From contig CM082579.2 in NCBI GenBank assembly GCA_040954595.2, forward strand, positions 1,798,001-1,862,000: a stretch of 64,000 nt of DNA, read 5' to 3'. The DNA is from Balanoglossus misakiensis. Lineage: Eukaryota > Hemichordata. Position 1 is the first letter of the stretch, and each line of letters begins with the position of its first letter. Position numbers and translations under genes: made by a program. Positions 24,022-35,756 of the stretch are shown in pieces. The notes below the pieces were generated by a model. The model ran no database searches. It was not told the DNA's origin and saw only the letters and a list, made by a program, of their open reading frames with translations.

Positions 24022-27000
24022 TTAGGATCTGCCAGAGGTTGCTGATGCAGCTCTGCTTGGTTTTCCGCCAGACATTGAAACCTGATCTTTCATTTCAGCA
24101 ATTTCTGTGAGATAAAATATATTAGTTACAAATCAATCCACAGAGTTTTACGAGAGTTCGACTGGTCTGATACAAAGTGCTCGATACTAAAGTAGAGCAG
24201 AAGGGTAGCTGGAGAAACGATTATCGGTAAACTCTCTACAATGTTGTTTTGTGAGTCACTGGACTCACTCATCAAGAGACTAGTCTAGTCAAGTCTAGTC
24301 AAGTCTCCTGATGAGTGAGTCCAGATGCTGAAGAGATTAAACCACACAAGAATCATAACTGTGTACTGACCTTGCTTGAGTGCTTGGTTCTCTTGCATAA
24401 GCTCGGAATTCCTTGTTGAGAGGAAGACCGCGTCTTGTACAGATTCTTCCAGCAGAGTACGGTATCTTTGTTCCAGAGCTGCCTTCTGCTCCTCAAACAC
24501 CTGCCGGTAATTTCTGAAAGTCTAAAAAAGAGAAACAAGCAATAAACTGTTATGCCATTCCAGGGTTTACACTTGGATGTTAAACTCATGCCAAAAATGC
24601 CAGGATGTGAAGGTCACATAGAGGCCATGAAAGTTGCGTATTTGGTAAAAACAATAGAGACCTGAAAGTTCTGCAACTGTTGTACTTCCAGTTCATCTTT
24701 ATGACGAATGTAGCTCTCTTCCAAATCCTTGGTTAATTGTATTTTCTCTTGGTCGAGTGTCTGTAACTGCATGGTGACAACAGCTCTCTCTGCCCTCAGT
24801 TCAATCAGCTCAGTCTCCAGTTGCATTATCTGCTGGTTGCTGTAGTTAAAACCCTGTGTCATCTTCATCTGTGGCAGAAAAGAAAAGATTGCAGTGACAC
24901 TGTAGAATATAATCTACCCATATCGTACACCGTATCTCAAAGCAGCTCCAGAAGAAATCTGTCTACCTGAAGTTCAGCCTTCTCATGTTCAATCTCCATC
25001 TTCATCCTGTCCAGCTCGTCTGCCAACATGGAAGCATTTTCTCTCTCTAGTTTCTTTCTCTCTTCTTCTTCTATCATTCTTCTCAGCTCGGAATTATTCC
25101 TCAAGTCTGCATTTTCGGACCTCACATCCTGCGAAGAGTTGGAATCACCATGAATAGAGAAAAGTTTAGAAAACTAATTGTTGTCTATCCTGCAAACTCG
25201 CCACTAATTTTGTCCTTAAAAACAACTAGTACCAGAAAAGACTTAATACTGACCTCTTTCTCTCTTCTCTGTTTTTCTTGCAGTTCCTTCAATCTTCTCT
25301 TGACATCTTTGACATTTTCACTCTCTCGTTTCAACTTCTCTTTTAGTTCATGAATAGCAGTCACTCTGGTTTTGGTCTCAGATTCTGAGGCCTTGCCTGT
25401 CACCAAAAAAGGAAGGACAGTAGTTGAGATATAAGCTTTTGTTTTATCAGTAGAATTGCAGTTATGACAGTACATTGAAATGATACTTACCACTTTCTGC
25501 TAGTTTGGAATAATCAGCAATCCTTGCCTGTAGATTGTCTTTCATGTCATCGACCAGCTTGCGTTTCTCTTTATACTCGGCCAACAACTACAAGGTAGAA
25601 ATTAAACTTGAATATTTGTGGAAAGAGTAACATAAATCACACACAAGACATTTGGAGGCCCCTTCATTAAAGAATTTCATTTAGTAAGTACGCCCATACT
25701 TCACATAGTAGTGGTGTAATTTCGGTATTCTGTGCCAGGAGTGTTAAATAACTGTAAAAGTGACATAAGGTCACATATTTACCTGGTCTTTTTCTTTCTG
25801 CATCAGAAGAAACTTCTCCTGCATTTCTTTATTTCCCTTTCTTGCTGTGTCACTCATCACCCATTCAATAATTCCCTGTTGAGAAAAACAGTTCGAAGGC
25901 AATACTAAAATCAGATGTAAATGGACAATTTGTTCTACCAAGTTGGCAAGTATTATAGCCAGTAACATGCTGAATTCCGCCTGAAAGTATGGCTTCTGTC
26001 TGGTCATGTGTACAGTGTAGAGAAATCTTACCCTGTTGGCTAGATGCACTTTTCTTTCATCTTCATACTGCAGAGAGAGCCTCTCTTTCTCATCCCAAGT
26101 CTGTCGTTTTGCAATTTGTAAATCGTACACCAGATCCTGTGAGAATGTAAACACAATGTGATGTGACGATCGAGCTATTTTTCAATAGCACAATTAGTAG
26201 CAGACATTACATGCATTGAAAGTTTCCACATTGTCCATCCACCCCCTCCCCACCCCTCAAAACATCTGTTCCACAAACCTGCATCCTTGCGACATCATCT
26301 TTGTTGGTTTCCTGACCTGGACCAATGTTGGCTAGTTTATCACGAAGCTTGCTTATTTCGTCTCTCAGCTCACCAACGACTCTTGGTGTTTCACTCTGAG
26401 AAGTGAAGATCAAGACAGTCACACGATGCACACATATATGGTGCATATAAATTACACAGAAATGTACAGTCAACCGCACATACATGTAGGAACTATCTGT
26501 GTACCAAAAAACTGAAATGTAAATGACAACTTCCACTTACTGTATTTTTCTTGACATGATTCTGTATATTTTTAACATACTGTGCATATGTTAATGTCTT
26601 GGTACTTGCTTCATATGCACTGTCAGCTGGTGATACCAGTGCTAGGAAACAAGTGTAGCTGTTTCCTCCCAGACTGTCCTGCAATTTGAGTATCAAAAAT
26701 CAAGTATTGACGATAATATATCTTTGACACTTTGAATACAGGCATTTCTCAACAGGTACACACATGTAGCTTTGGAGATTATTTGCATATCACACACCCT
26801 AATTAACTCACCTGTATCAACCTAGTGACTTTGGAATCTCTGTAAGGGACATGACCACCTTTCCTTGCTGGGTTTCCCAAAGCATGGATCACTCTACCTA
26901 CAGCGGATAGCCTGTAACAAAATATAACACCACTCAATGGTCACTCCATCTCATATAAGGTTACTTGGATGACTGTCATTAGTGTCATTATTAAGCAACT

Positions 27001-29711
27001 TGCAGAACTGGCACGCACCTGTAAATTGAAAACATTCTGTACTTACCCTGCAGCATCGCTGTCAAGTTGTTCAGAACCTGCACAAATGTAAGCAGACGGA
27101 AATTGTCAAAATGAATAATTTGCTACACTATGCTACAGGACTTATAGGCCTAACTCTCTGTCTGTATACTACACAATATACAAGAAATTCCGGTGGCACG
27201 AAGTTCGACCTCATAGGCTTTTCTTCTTCAAACGTGATCATGTTGAGCACTTTTGTAGCTGTGTCTACTGCATGGAAGATTGTATAACTCACCAGCCATA
27301 TCAACCACCATGATCTTTGATCTCAGTCCACTTTCAGAACCTGCGTTCTTCTGCTCTATGGTAATTGTGAACATTCCGTGAGACCTAGTAGAATTGGTAG
27401 AAAGGGAAGTTGGAAACTTCTTCACAAAATCACTGCTGATTATCAACTGCAATTGATTTTTTTCTGACATTTTTATTTTTCAAGTTATTTGACACAAAGT
27501 TACAGAGTCAACACATCGATGAAATTCTGACAGGAAAAGCTGACTGACATGACGTAAATGTAACGGAGAAGGCATACCTAACCCTGTGACCTCTGATATC
27601 AGATGTGCCCATCTTTCTGGCCCTGGTGCCTTGCTCATACAGTCTGTTGATGTCATCAGCACTGCGGACCACCATTTCTGACAGTCCATCCACAAATCTG
27701 AGGAAGTATAATGAGAAATGTGATAATAATGAGGTCTAGGAATTATTCTACAGGTAGAAACATACAATTTAAATGCTGCCCCACCCCCACACCTCTCAAT
27801 TTCCCAATTGATAAGTAAAAAAAACCATGACAAACTATTTGGGCAAAAAATAAGACAAGTTTATACTTACATTCCAATTTGGGGATGTTGCTTTATATTC
27901 ATCGCATTGCTATGTGGGTTCAACATATCAGTCATTTTTTCATCCATGATCTAAGGACAAAATACCGAGAAAGATAATTTGGGAATAGAAAACAACAGAG
28001 ATGAAGTAGAAAGTGATGATCAAGATGAAAAAAAGGAAATTATAATGTACTAAATAAGATAGTTGAGAGAAAATAACAGCATATATCTTTTTGTTTTAAA
28101 AAGTTGAAATGTTGCAGACATACCTCTAGGTAGGACACTGTCACAAGGAACTGCCTACTGGCTGGTGAATCATCAATGTGCTTGAATAAACTTCTGTTCA
28201 ACTGAAAAAGATATGGACAGTTTTGTTTGTAATATAATTCTCCTTCAAATTCTACTATTTTTATGTTTGAAATATATACATCTCTGACCTGAATAATGGG
28301 AACACACAAGACATACATAGACAGATACTGTGTACTCACCATTGGTGCAATGCCTGGATCATCTTCAGTGCCCGACACCAGATAGGATTTACCACTCCCA
28401 GTCTCGCCAAATCCCACTATGGTCACATTGTAGCCAGCTAAGGCTTTCAGCAACAGCGGTTCACATTGCTCTCTGTAGATTTGATTCTGGATGCAGAAAC
28501 ACAGTGAAAGGCAACGTTAGTCTTTTGTTTTATGCAAACAATGCCTTGTAACCATAGAGATGAAAACATTTAATGGTTTAGTTGTACTTACTGTTCTTAC
28601 GTCCCAAAAATAACTTGCATTAAAAGCATACACTGCTTCCTGGGAAGAAAAAATAGAAAAACAAAAATTAATTATTTGCCATGGATGGACTATCTTTGCA
28701 GGTTGAAGATATTGGCATGTTTGAAAGTGCTGCATTTGTGAATTGTTGATCCAGATCTTGTAGTCAACACTTCCAATCATTTCTTCTCCCTCAAACTGGT
28801 GACAAGGTAGACACATTGTAGCAGTTTGGATCTGGATGAAACATTATAACTCACAGTAATCATAACCACATATGTACCTTAGATGTTCCACCACCTCGAG
28901 GATTTTGAACGCTGGTTTTATCTCCACTCATCTTGATGATACGAGCAGCCCCCTTTCCCTTCTCTGTTTCTGTGAAAGGTCGGCATCGTGCCACTACATT
29001 TATACCAACTTTTTCACCCGACTGAAAATAAAAAATCACAAAACTTTTTGTTAATTTTAGAACAACTCATATATCTGCAGCAATGATTTAAATTAAGATC
29101 CATCTGTCTTGATTGGTCATTTCTATAGAAACAAACAATAGTCATTTTGTCAGTACATTGAAATGTTCATTGGGAAACAAAAGGTTGTTTGTACATTGCA
29201 TATGCCATTTTATTACAAGCTTTAAACTTTTAGTTATTTTATTTTCTGTAAAAAAAGGGGGGGACAGTACACTGTGACAGTGCTTCATGTGGACATGTTA
29301 TGGGGGAGGCAAAAAATATTCCTTCAAGTTCTGCAACAGTTTTTTTTTTATATAAAAACTCCGCATTCCCTGTCGTTTTCCAAGAGGGCGCACGTACATT
29401 TCCCTGTGTGTGATCGACAGGCAAACAGAATGCGGAAATGAGTGCGTGCGTTTCACTGTAGTTGTACATTTTTCTTATGACATGGGTTCGCAACAGATTG
29501 AATGTGATAATTCTGTGATCCTGAGTATAATAGTATGAGAACGTAATCATCAATAACTGCAAGAAACATTATTTCTTATGCTGAAAGTCTGAAGATGATT
29601 CGTATGCGATGTCCATGTCAACATGGTGAAACTGTTTACATCGTTTTCCAAGGCAACGGAGAAAATGGCGGCTTCGTCTGTCAGTCTCCGCCAATCGCAA
29701 TAACTCACCAT
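24022..29711 (-). CDS. Divergent kinesin with N-terminal motor and coiled-coil tail, 20 coding exons, 712 aa
   Basis: Exons: 29709-29711 (ATG only), 28878-29021, 28592-28639, 28340-28486, 28124-28201, 27871-27950, 27578-27697, 27293-27384, 27047-27077 (31 nt), 26812-26911, 26541-26678, 26279-26395, 26032-26136, 25783-25875, 25491-25587, 25254-25396, 24967-25128, 24662-24868, 24371-24521, 24022-24104; total 2139 nt. The first exon (ATG|GTGAGT) is inferred because it gives [17 protein letters not shown] in phase. Motor motifs: [11 protein letters not shown]-loop, [20 protein letters not shown] (switch I region), MVVDMAGSE (switch II), [20 protein letters not shown], then [14 protein letters not shown] and [14 protein letters not shown]. 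After about residue 345 it is nearly all charged heptad sequence ending in a Ser-rich tail. Plus-end or minus-end direction and subfamily are not assignable; a kinesin-3/KIF28-like origin is possible. It moves on microtubules if the altered motor still hydrolyses ATP. Confidence 0.88.
24261..24322. repeat. Near-perfect hairpin in last kinesin intron
   Basis: The arms 24261-24281 (GGACTCACTCATCAAGAGACT) and the reverse complement of 24302-24322 differ at one base in 21. The 20-nt loop is itself a direct repeat of AGTCTAGTCA. Confidence 0.85.
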
Positions 29712-30236
29712 CTTGTGGATTTTTTGGTGACTTTGTACGGTGTGCAAGTTCCCTCCAGGAATATAGTTTTCTTCATAAAACGTCCCACAGGTGTGTATAC
29801 AACTTGATCAATCCTGACAACTTTGACGTCAGTGCAGTCTAAGATATGTTGACGTACGAGGTCAAAAGGGTATCCTCGTTCAACAATTTACATTTTTATA
29901 TGTTAATATTTTTTTCCATTTTTAACGTTTAAAGTAATCAAACTCTTTTTGGTTTACAAAAATATATACTTAATTCTTACAAAATTTAATTTATTAAACC
30001 TAGTTTGCAAAAAATATATGCAAGCGAAGACATCATTTTAACAACGCGTAACTTTATTTACTGTGACGCGCAAGGACGCTTGGGACTTAACAAATATGGC
30101 GCTGTCCATGAAGTGATCGTCGGTTGTCGCAGAAACCCTTCTGTTGATCAGAGATACATTGAAACCCTTCCGTAGATCTTATACAAAGCGCCAAATTAAT
30201 TTGTTAAGTTACGTTTCGTTAAATAAACGTAGAGAA
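29712..30236. promoter_or_regulatory. Putative bidirectional promoter, kinesin / PLRG1
   Basis: The two start codons lie head to head 525 bp apart, including 5' UTRs. Both first coding exons are minute (3 and 6 nt) and each is followed at once by a consensus donor (GTGAGT and GTAAGT). The region near 30060-30120 is CpG-containing and carries an ATGGCGCTGTCCATG string. No TATA box is evident. Confidence 0.5.
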
Positions 30237-33200
30237 ATGGAGGTAAGTGACGGAATAAACAGATATGCTACAGCACATGTTATGTACACGTACATGTAGT
30301 AGAGATGTACATCTTTCAAAACAAAGCCATGCTTATGATTTGAAGCTTATGATGTGATGATAGCTGCACTGCAGTTCAGTCTTGCATGTTGGTTTGTGTA
30401 TCAAAACACAAACCAACAGGCAAAACCTAGAGCCACTGAACTGCAGCTAGTGGCGTGAATGATATCTTGCTATTGAGTTACGTTGTACAAACGTTTTGCT
30501 TTCGTGACAAACTGTAACGTGTATAACGTAATACCAACGTTTTCTTTCTTTCTACTATATATAGGAGGTTCAGAAACACTCCGTGCATACGCTGGTTTTT
30601 CGATCTCTTAAACGGTCGCATGATATGTTTGTATCTGATAACGTGGATCCACCATCGCAAGACCCATCTGGGTAGGTAGCAATAATTTCTGCTAGTTTTG
30701 TAAACTTAGACCCATCTGACCCCTTTCTTGTATCTAAGGAGATCAGAAAAATAAAAGAGAGCTTTTTGATAAATTATCGGGGGGGGGGGGGGGACATATT
30801 GCTTAATACAATCTGCAATAATCAGTGGGCCTTTTCATATGGGTGTATATTTTCTTTATGCAGTGAAAAGTTAAAAATGGCTTGTAAAGCTCGTGATGAG
30901 TATGGACCAGTATTGCATTTACCACTCCCAAAGGAAACTTCCAAATCGCAGAATAGACAAACAGTTGGTAAGTATCAATGTCACGCTATAAGTATAAGCA
31001 AGTGGTGTTTTGTGTTTTGTAGCCATTGATATCAAAATGTCTCACATACATGTAACAGTCATAAACTCTTACAAGTTGACATTGAAGTGTTACAGTTACA
31101 ATAACCATGAGTGTTCTTTTTCTTTTCTCCCTGAAACAGAAACGGCTCATAGACAGTTGACTGATCCAGGAATACAAGATAATGTACAAGCACTGCCATC
31201 TTCACAATCAGAGTAAGAATCCATGTATAAATTACTGCCAGTAAATCATTTTTAGTACCATGTGTGAAATCTTATCCTATCTGAAATTTTTAGAAAAAAA
31301 TCTCCGTTTTGAATATTCACACTCAAAGGGACTTTTTGTTTCATTTGTTGGTAAAAACATTTATGCTTTTTTTTTTTTCTTTTCAGACGAGAAGAAGTGA
31401 GACATCCAGCTGCAGTGACATCACAGAGTTCAAGGGTAAGTATATAATGACATTTGTAATTACATATGTGTCATGTATTATGGTCCAAATGAAACTATGT
31501 ACAACTATTGTACACATTTTTAACTATTGAATTGCATATTGTCCTGTGTTTTTATCATTTCAGCCCAGAATTATAAAAAAAAAAATCATCACACAGGTTC
31601 ATTGTGTATTTTTTTCCACCAATGCAGGCACTGGTTTCCGTTTCGGGCACAAAGCAGTCCAGCGCTTTGGTGCAGCAGAGAGCACCCACAATGCCAAAAC
31701 CACAGTGGCACTCTCCATGGCAACTGTACCGAGTCATCAGCGGCCATATTGGTTGGGTGCGTTGCATAGCAGTGGAACCTGGCAATGAATGGTTCTGCAC
31801 TGGGTCAGCTGACAGAACCATCAAGATCTGGGACTTGGCCAGTGGCAAGCTGAAACTCTCTCTCACGGGTCATGTCAGTACAGTCAGGGGTCTGGCAGTC
31901 AGTCCCAGGCAGCCCTATTTATTCTCCTGTGGTGAAGATAAGCAAGTCAAGTGTTGGGACTTGGAACAGAATAAGGTAGGCAGCTGCACATAGATTGGAC
32001 TGAAGACTACGTGCAAATACTTGTATACATAATGTACATACCCATCAAAGTTTACCAATTTGTGTCAGTTTCTTGCAAATAACAAATGTGTGTACTCATA
32101 TTTTCTCAGGTGATACGTCATTACCATGGCCACCTGAGTGCCTGCTATGCATTGGATGTCCATCCCACAATAGACGTGCTGGTGACGTGTGGTCGTGACT
32201 CTTCAATCCGTGTGTGGGACATGAGGACCAAGGCTGCCGTTCACACACTGTCAGGACACACAAACACAGTGGCTGATGTGAAGTGCCAGGGAGCAGAACC
32301 ACAGGTATGTGTCCCAAACTTCTTTGGTAACTAGCATAGAGTTTTTGAATTTATAGAAAGTCTTCAGAACTTGAGATCATTCCTGAAATGTCTGAGAAAA
32401 TAAGGGTCACGCATGCTTTCACTGAATGGTAATAACTGCAATGCAAACTTTGCAGAACATTTGGATGTCAGAAGCAGGTTATGGTTATTGTAATGCCGAT
32501 TTTTTCTCCTGCTTTTTCAGATTATCAGTGGTAGCCATGACAGCACAGTCAGACTGTGGGACTTGGCTGCAGGCAAATCAAGATGCACACTGACCAATCA
32601 CAAGAAGAGTATCAGATCAGTGGTCATTCATCCCAGATTGTAAGTAAACGCTTCATTCCCTGCCACTTTGAGAATTTTCATAGATTTCCCACAAGAACAG
32701 TAATAACATCCTCTCATTGACTCACCTCTGTTTATTTTGTTCATTTGCCTTCAGATACATGTTCGCCTCAGCCTCTCCTGATAACATTAAGCAATGGAAG
32801 TGTCCTGATGGCAACTTTATGCAGAACTTATCCGGTCACAATGCGATTGTGAACTGTCTTGCAGTGAATTCAGACAATGTCTTGGTATCAGGAGGTAGGT
32901 CTAGCACTTTACGTCATAAGCAGTACAAGAAAAAAGTAGCCTACTTGAATTTGTTTCCGATGACATTCTGGTCAGCTTTCTGAACATCTTTGCAGTACGA
33001 GGATATCCACCCTTGGACATTACATGTATCACTCAGATAATGTCAAACCAATAGTTAGGGTGCAGTTACGGATAGGGTTGGGGGACAACTGACAAAGTGT
33101 TGGAATGAACTGTAGATTCTTACAGTGACCCATCCCATTTGCTTGATATTCATAGGTGACAATGGCAGCATGTACTTCTGGGACTGGAAGACCGGCTACA

Positions 33201-35034
33201 ACTTCCAGCGCATTCAGACGATGACGCAGCCTGGATCACTAGACAGTGAAGCGGGGATATTTGCCTGTGCATTTGACCAAAGTAGCAGTCGTTTAATCAC
33301 AGCTGAGGCTGACAAAACTGTCAAGATATACAAGGAAGATGAAAGTGCGGTGAGTGTTAGAATAGATTTGTTGGACAGCAGCTCCATATTCATCGTGGCA
33401 TGCCTGGCAAAGTTCCTTGGAAACTTTGAAAAATCTTTACTTCCCAGTGTCTTGAAATTCTGCCTTAATAATGTAACATTTCTCCCTGACCTTTCTTAAT
33501 CTCATCTGTAATGTTAGTTTGATTATTATTGATCAGTTTCCATTGTACTGGCCTAATTAATCAATTTTATTATAAAAGCAATTGTGTAAAAGGGTTAAAT
33601 CTTTCATATTGATTTTGATCAAACGTCACATAAATTTAACAATCGATGATACATAGCTTAGAGTCTTCCAATAGCCATTAACTCTGATGACAAATCACTT
33701 TAAGGATGGGTTTTAAATAATAGCTTCTCTTTCATTCAGTCACCTTTCCGACAACAAATGTGTGGCAAGTTTGACATCTATTTGCTTTCAAATTGATTAT
33801 TTTTAACTACTGTATTATTTCACCATTTACTGATCAATTAGACTTCAGTTAGTTTGGAATTTTCAGTTGAATTAAACCTTCATTTCGGCTTGTCGCATTG
33901 ATTAAAGTTGTGTGGGGGGTTAACTCTACGGCTACCTTTATGTAATTGCTTTCTATGTAATTGATGGTAATGGACTTTTCATGTTGTTTGTCACGTTTTC
34001 ACCAAGTGAAGTTTGTCTGGAGGGCTGAGTCATTTCAATAAGACAACTTTGATTGATGTGCATGCTATGAACGCCCAAGAAATCTGCATCTCTCTGACAT
34101 TCTTTGCCCTTGCTGTCATCATGGCAACAATGTTGTCACGGAGATACATCAATCCTGGGGTCAATGGGTTTAGAGTGACATGAACACAAGCACATGTACA
34201 TTTTCATGTGTGTCAAAGAGATCACGTGTCTATTATGAAGTATTGTCATTTGGTGAAAAAATTCATCGAAATAAAAAAAGTGTGGCTTCTGGTCAGGCAT
34301 AGGTGTAAAACCTACCCACGATGGCAGATCTAGATTGCAAAGGGTTGTTCCAGACTGGCAATCACAAAGCACTTTCTATTTTCATAATCCCATTACTGTT
34401 CGGAATCTCAGTGACTAACAGTGTTGTGTATTGACATAGTAATTACAGTGTTTCTAGAGTTAATATTTGAATTATCAGAATTATTAAAGACAGCAGTATT
34501 TGATTTGGCTGGTGTGAATTGATCGCGACAATGACTGTCGTCAACTTTTAATGTTTTAATGTGTCTTGTTGGATCGGAAGTAAGAGAAAAGATTGTAAAT
34601 TTTACTTGCAACTGCATTGTTCAAAGAAAATATTTCCTCGATCCCTCTGTGTGTAAGTACCTGTAAGTCTCCATAAAGTACAATGTACGTGTAGGTAGTG
34701 GAAATTTATGCTGATAAGTGTCCATCCTTTTGTGTGCTTGGTCAATAAGAAGATCACTGTTTTGTTACTTCATTTCTTCAGAGTAACCATGGTTACCATG
34801 CAGTGGCTTATAATTTATTATTCATTAAATCTGTTGATATAAGTCAACAGACATAATTCTATGGGTGGCAAAGTCAAACGGATATTGTGTAATTAACTTT
34901 TAGTGATTGTGGTGAGTTCTTGGTAATACAGTGTATTGAGAGACTAACATATTGTCTGATATTTTCTTTTGTAGACCGAAGATACCCACCCCATCAACTG
35001 GAAGCCAGAAATTATCAAGAGGAAGAAATATTAA
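30237..35034 (+). CDS. PLRG1: PLRG1 (pleiotropic regulator 1) spliceosomal WD40 protein, 11 exons, 464 aa
   Basis: Exons: 30237-30242, 30565-30671, 30864-30967, 31140-31212, 31387-31435, 31628-31975, 32110-32304, 32521-32639, 32755-32894, 33156-33349, 34975-35034 (1395 nt). The N-terminus [20 protein letters not shown] matches the metazoan protein almost exactly after the first residues. A variable linker (residues about 75-120) precedes [20 protein letters not shown] and seven WD40 blades, with typical GH...WD units such as [20 protein letters not shown] and [17 protein letters not shown]. The C-terminus [16 protein letters not shown] is the family signature. PLRG1 is a core component of the PRP19/NTC complex with CDC5L and is needed for pre-mRNA splicing in the nucleus. 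The linker is shorter than in human (514 aa). Intron 33350-34974 is the longest, at 1.6 kb. A possible ATTAAA signal lies at 35207. Confidence 0.97.
30368..30446. repeat. Nested inverted repeat (foldback) in PLRG1 intron 1
   Basis: The inner arms 30387-30399 (TGTTGGTTTGTGT) and 30406-30418 are perfect complements with a 6-nt loop. The outer arms CTGCAGTTCAGT (30369-30380) and ACTGAACTGCAG (30435-30446) are also perfect. Together they give a long hairpin of about 80 nt. Confidence 0.85.
33350..34974. other. PLRG1 intron 10, 1.6 kb
   Basis: No gene, RNA or clear repeat was seen. Short ORFs on the minus strand (34136-34617) have no recognisable features. Confidence 0.6.
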
Positions 35035-35756
35035 GAAAAAAGCTCTATACATATTAAGAATTCACCTTGGCAGACGAAGAAGAATTGTCTCTTGCTGTGA
35101 CATGTTTATCTGATTGCATTCTGACCCGAAACAAAGAAAAGCTCCATTCCATACAGAGTAAAAAGATGTGAAGAAGACATTCAAAAGTTCTTACTCAGAA
35201 GAGTTTATTAAACCTTTTCTTGAATTTTATAAAGAAATGAATGTCCGAACCCTGCTCGCATCATCTTTTTTTATCCTGTGTTGTATTATGCAAAATTAGC
35301 ATCCGTGTGTTAACATACGGGAGCTACTATCGTACCGATTCTGTCAGTCCGCCTGACCGTCGACCTGTTTGTCTTTTAACAAAATGAAAGTTCGAGTTGC
35401 GAGAAAAATCTCTCGGTCTTCTGCCATCCTCCGTTGATCTCAATTCTCTCTTCTACCTCCTCACACTCCTCTGCTTCTAGCCCCTCCTCTCCCAGCCATT
35501 GTCCCCCTTTCCCGATTGGAAGATCATTTCGGATGCTTCCGGCGAATGAACATGCATTTTGTTTCTTCTTTTGTCACGCATACGCCCATGTACTGACGTA
35601 TCGATTTTTTTATGAACCAATCAAGACGTCCCTATCTTCTGTCGTGAGCTACAGAGCCTCTTGCCAACAATTGAGGAAATTCGATCATTCTTATCACGGA
35701 CTCTTCTCTTGTGAGACCATTTATTTCGAAGGGTTTGTGTCTTATTAATCAGCGAG
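35035..35756. other. Intergenic between PLRG1 and first ASIC gene, with tRNA-like fragment
   Basis: PLRG1 3' UTR, then the 5' region of the channel gene. Near 35243-35277 the string GTCCGAACCCTGCTCGCA followed by a T-run resembles the 3' end and flank of the tRNA-Ser at 789-880. Nothing else was recognised. Confidence 0.5.

Noticed and set aside
26884-26911. Alternative kinesin acceptor at 26898 giving an even shorter motor
   Set aside because: The upstream AG (exon start 26911) keeps frame with the GCAGG|GTAAGT donor and restores [12 protein letters not shown], so the downstream AG is not needed.
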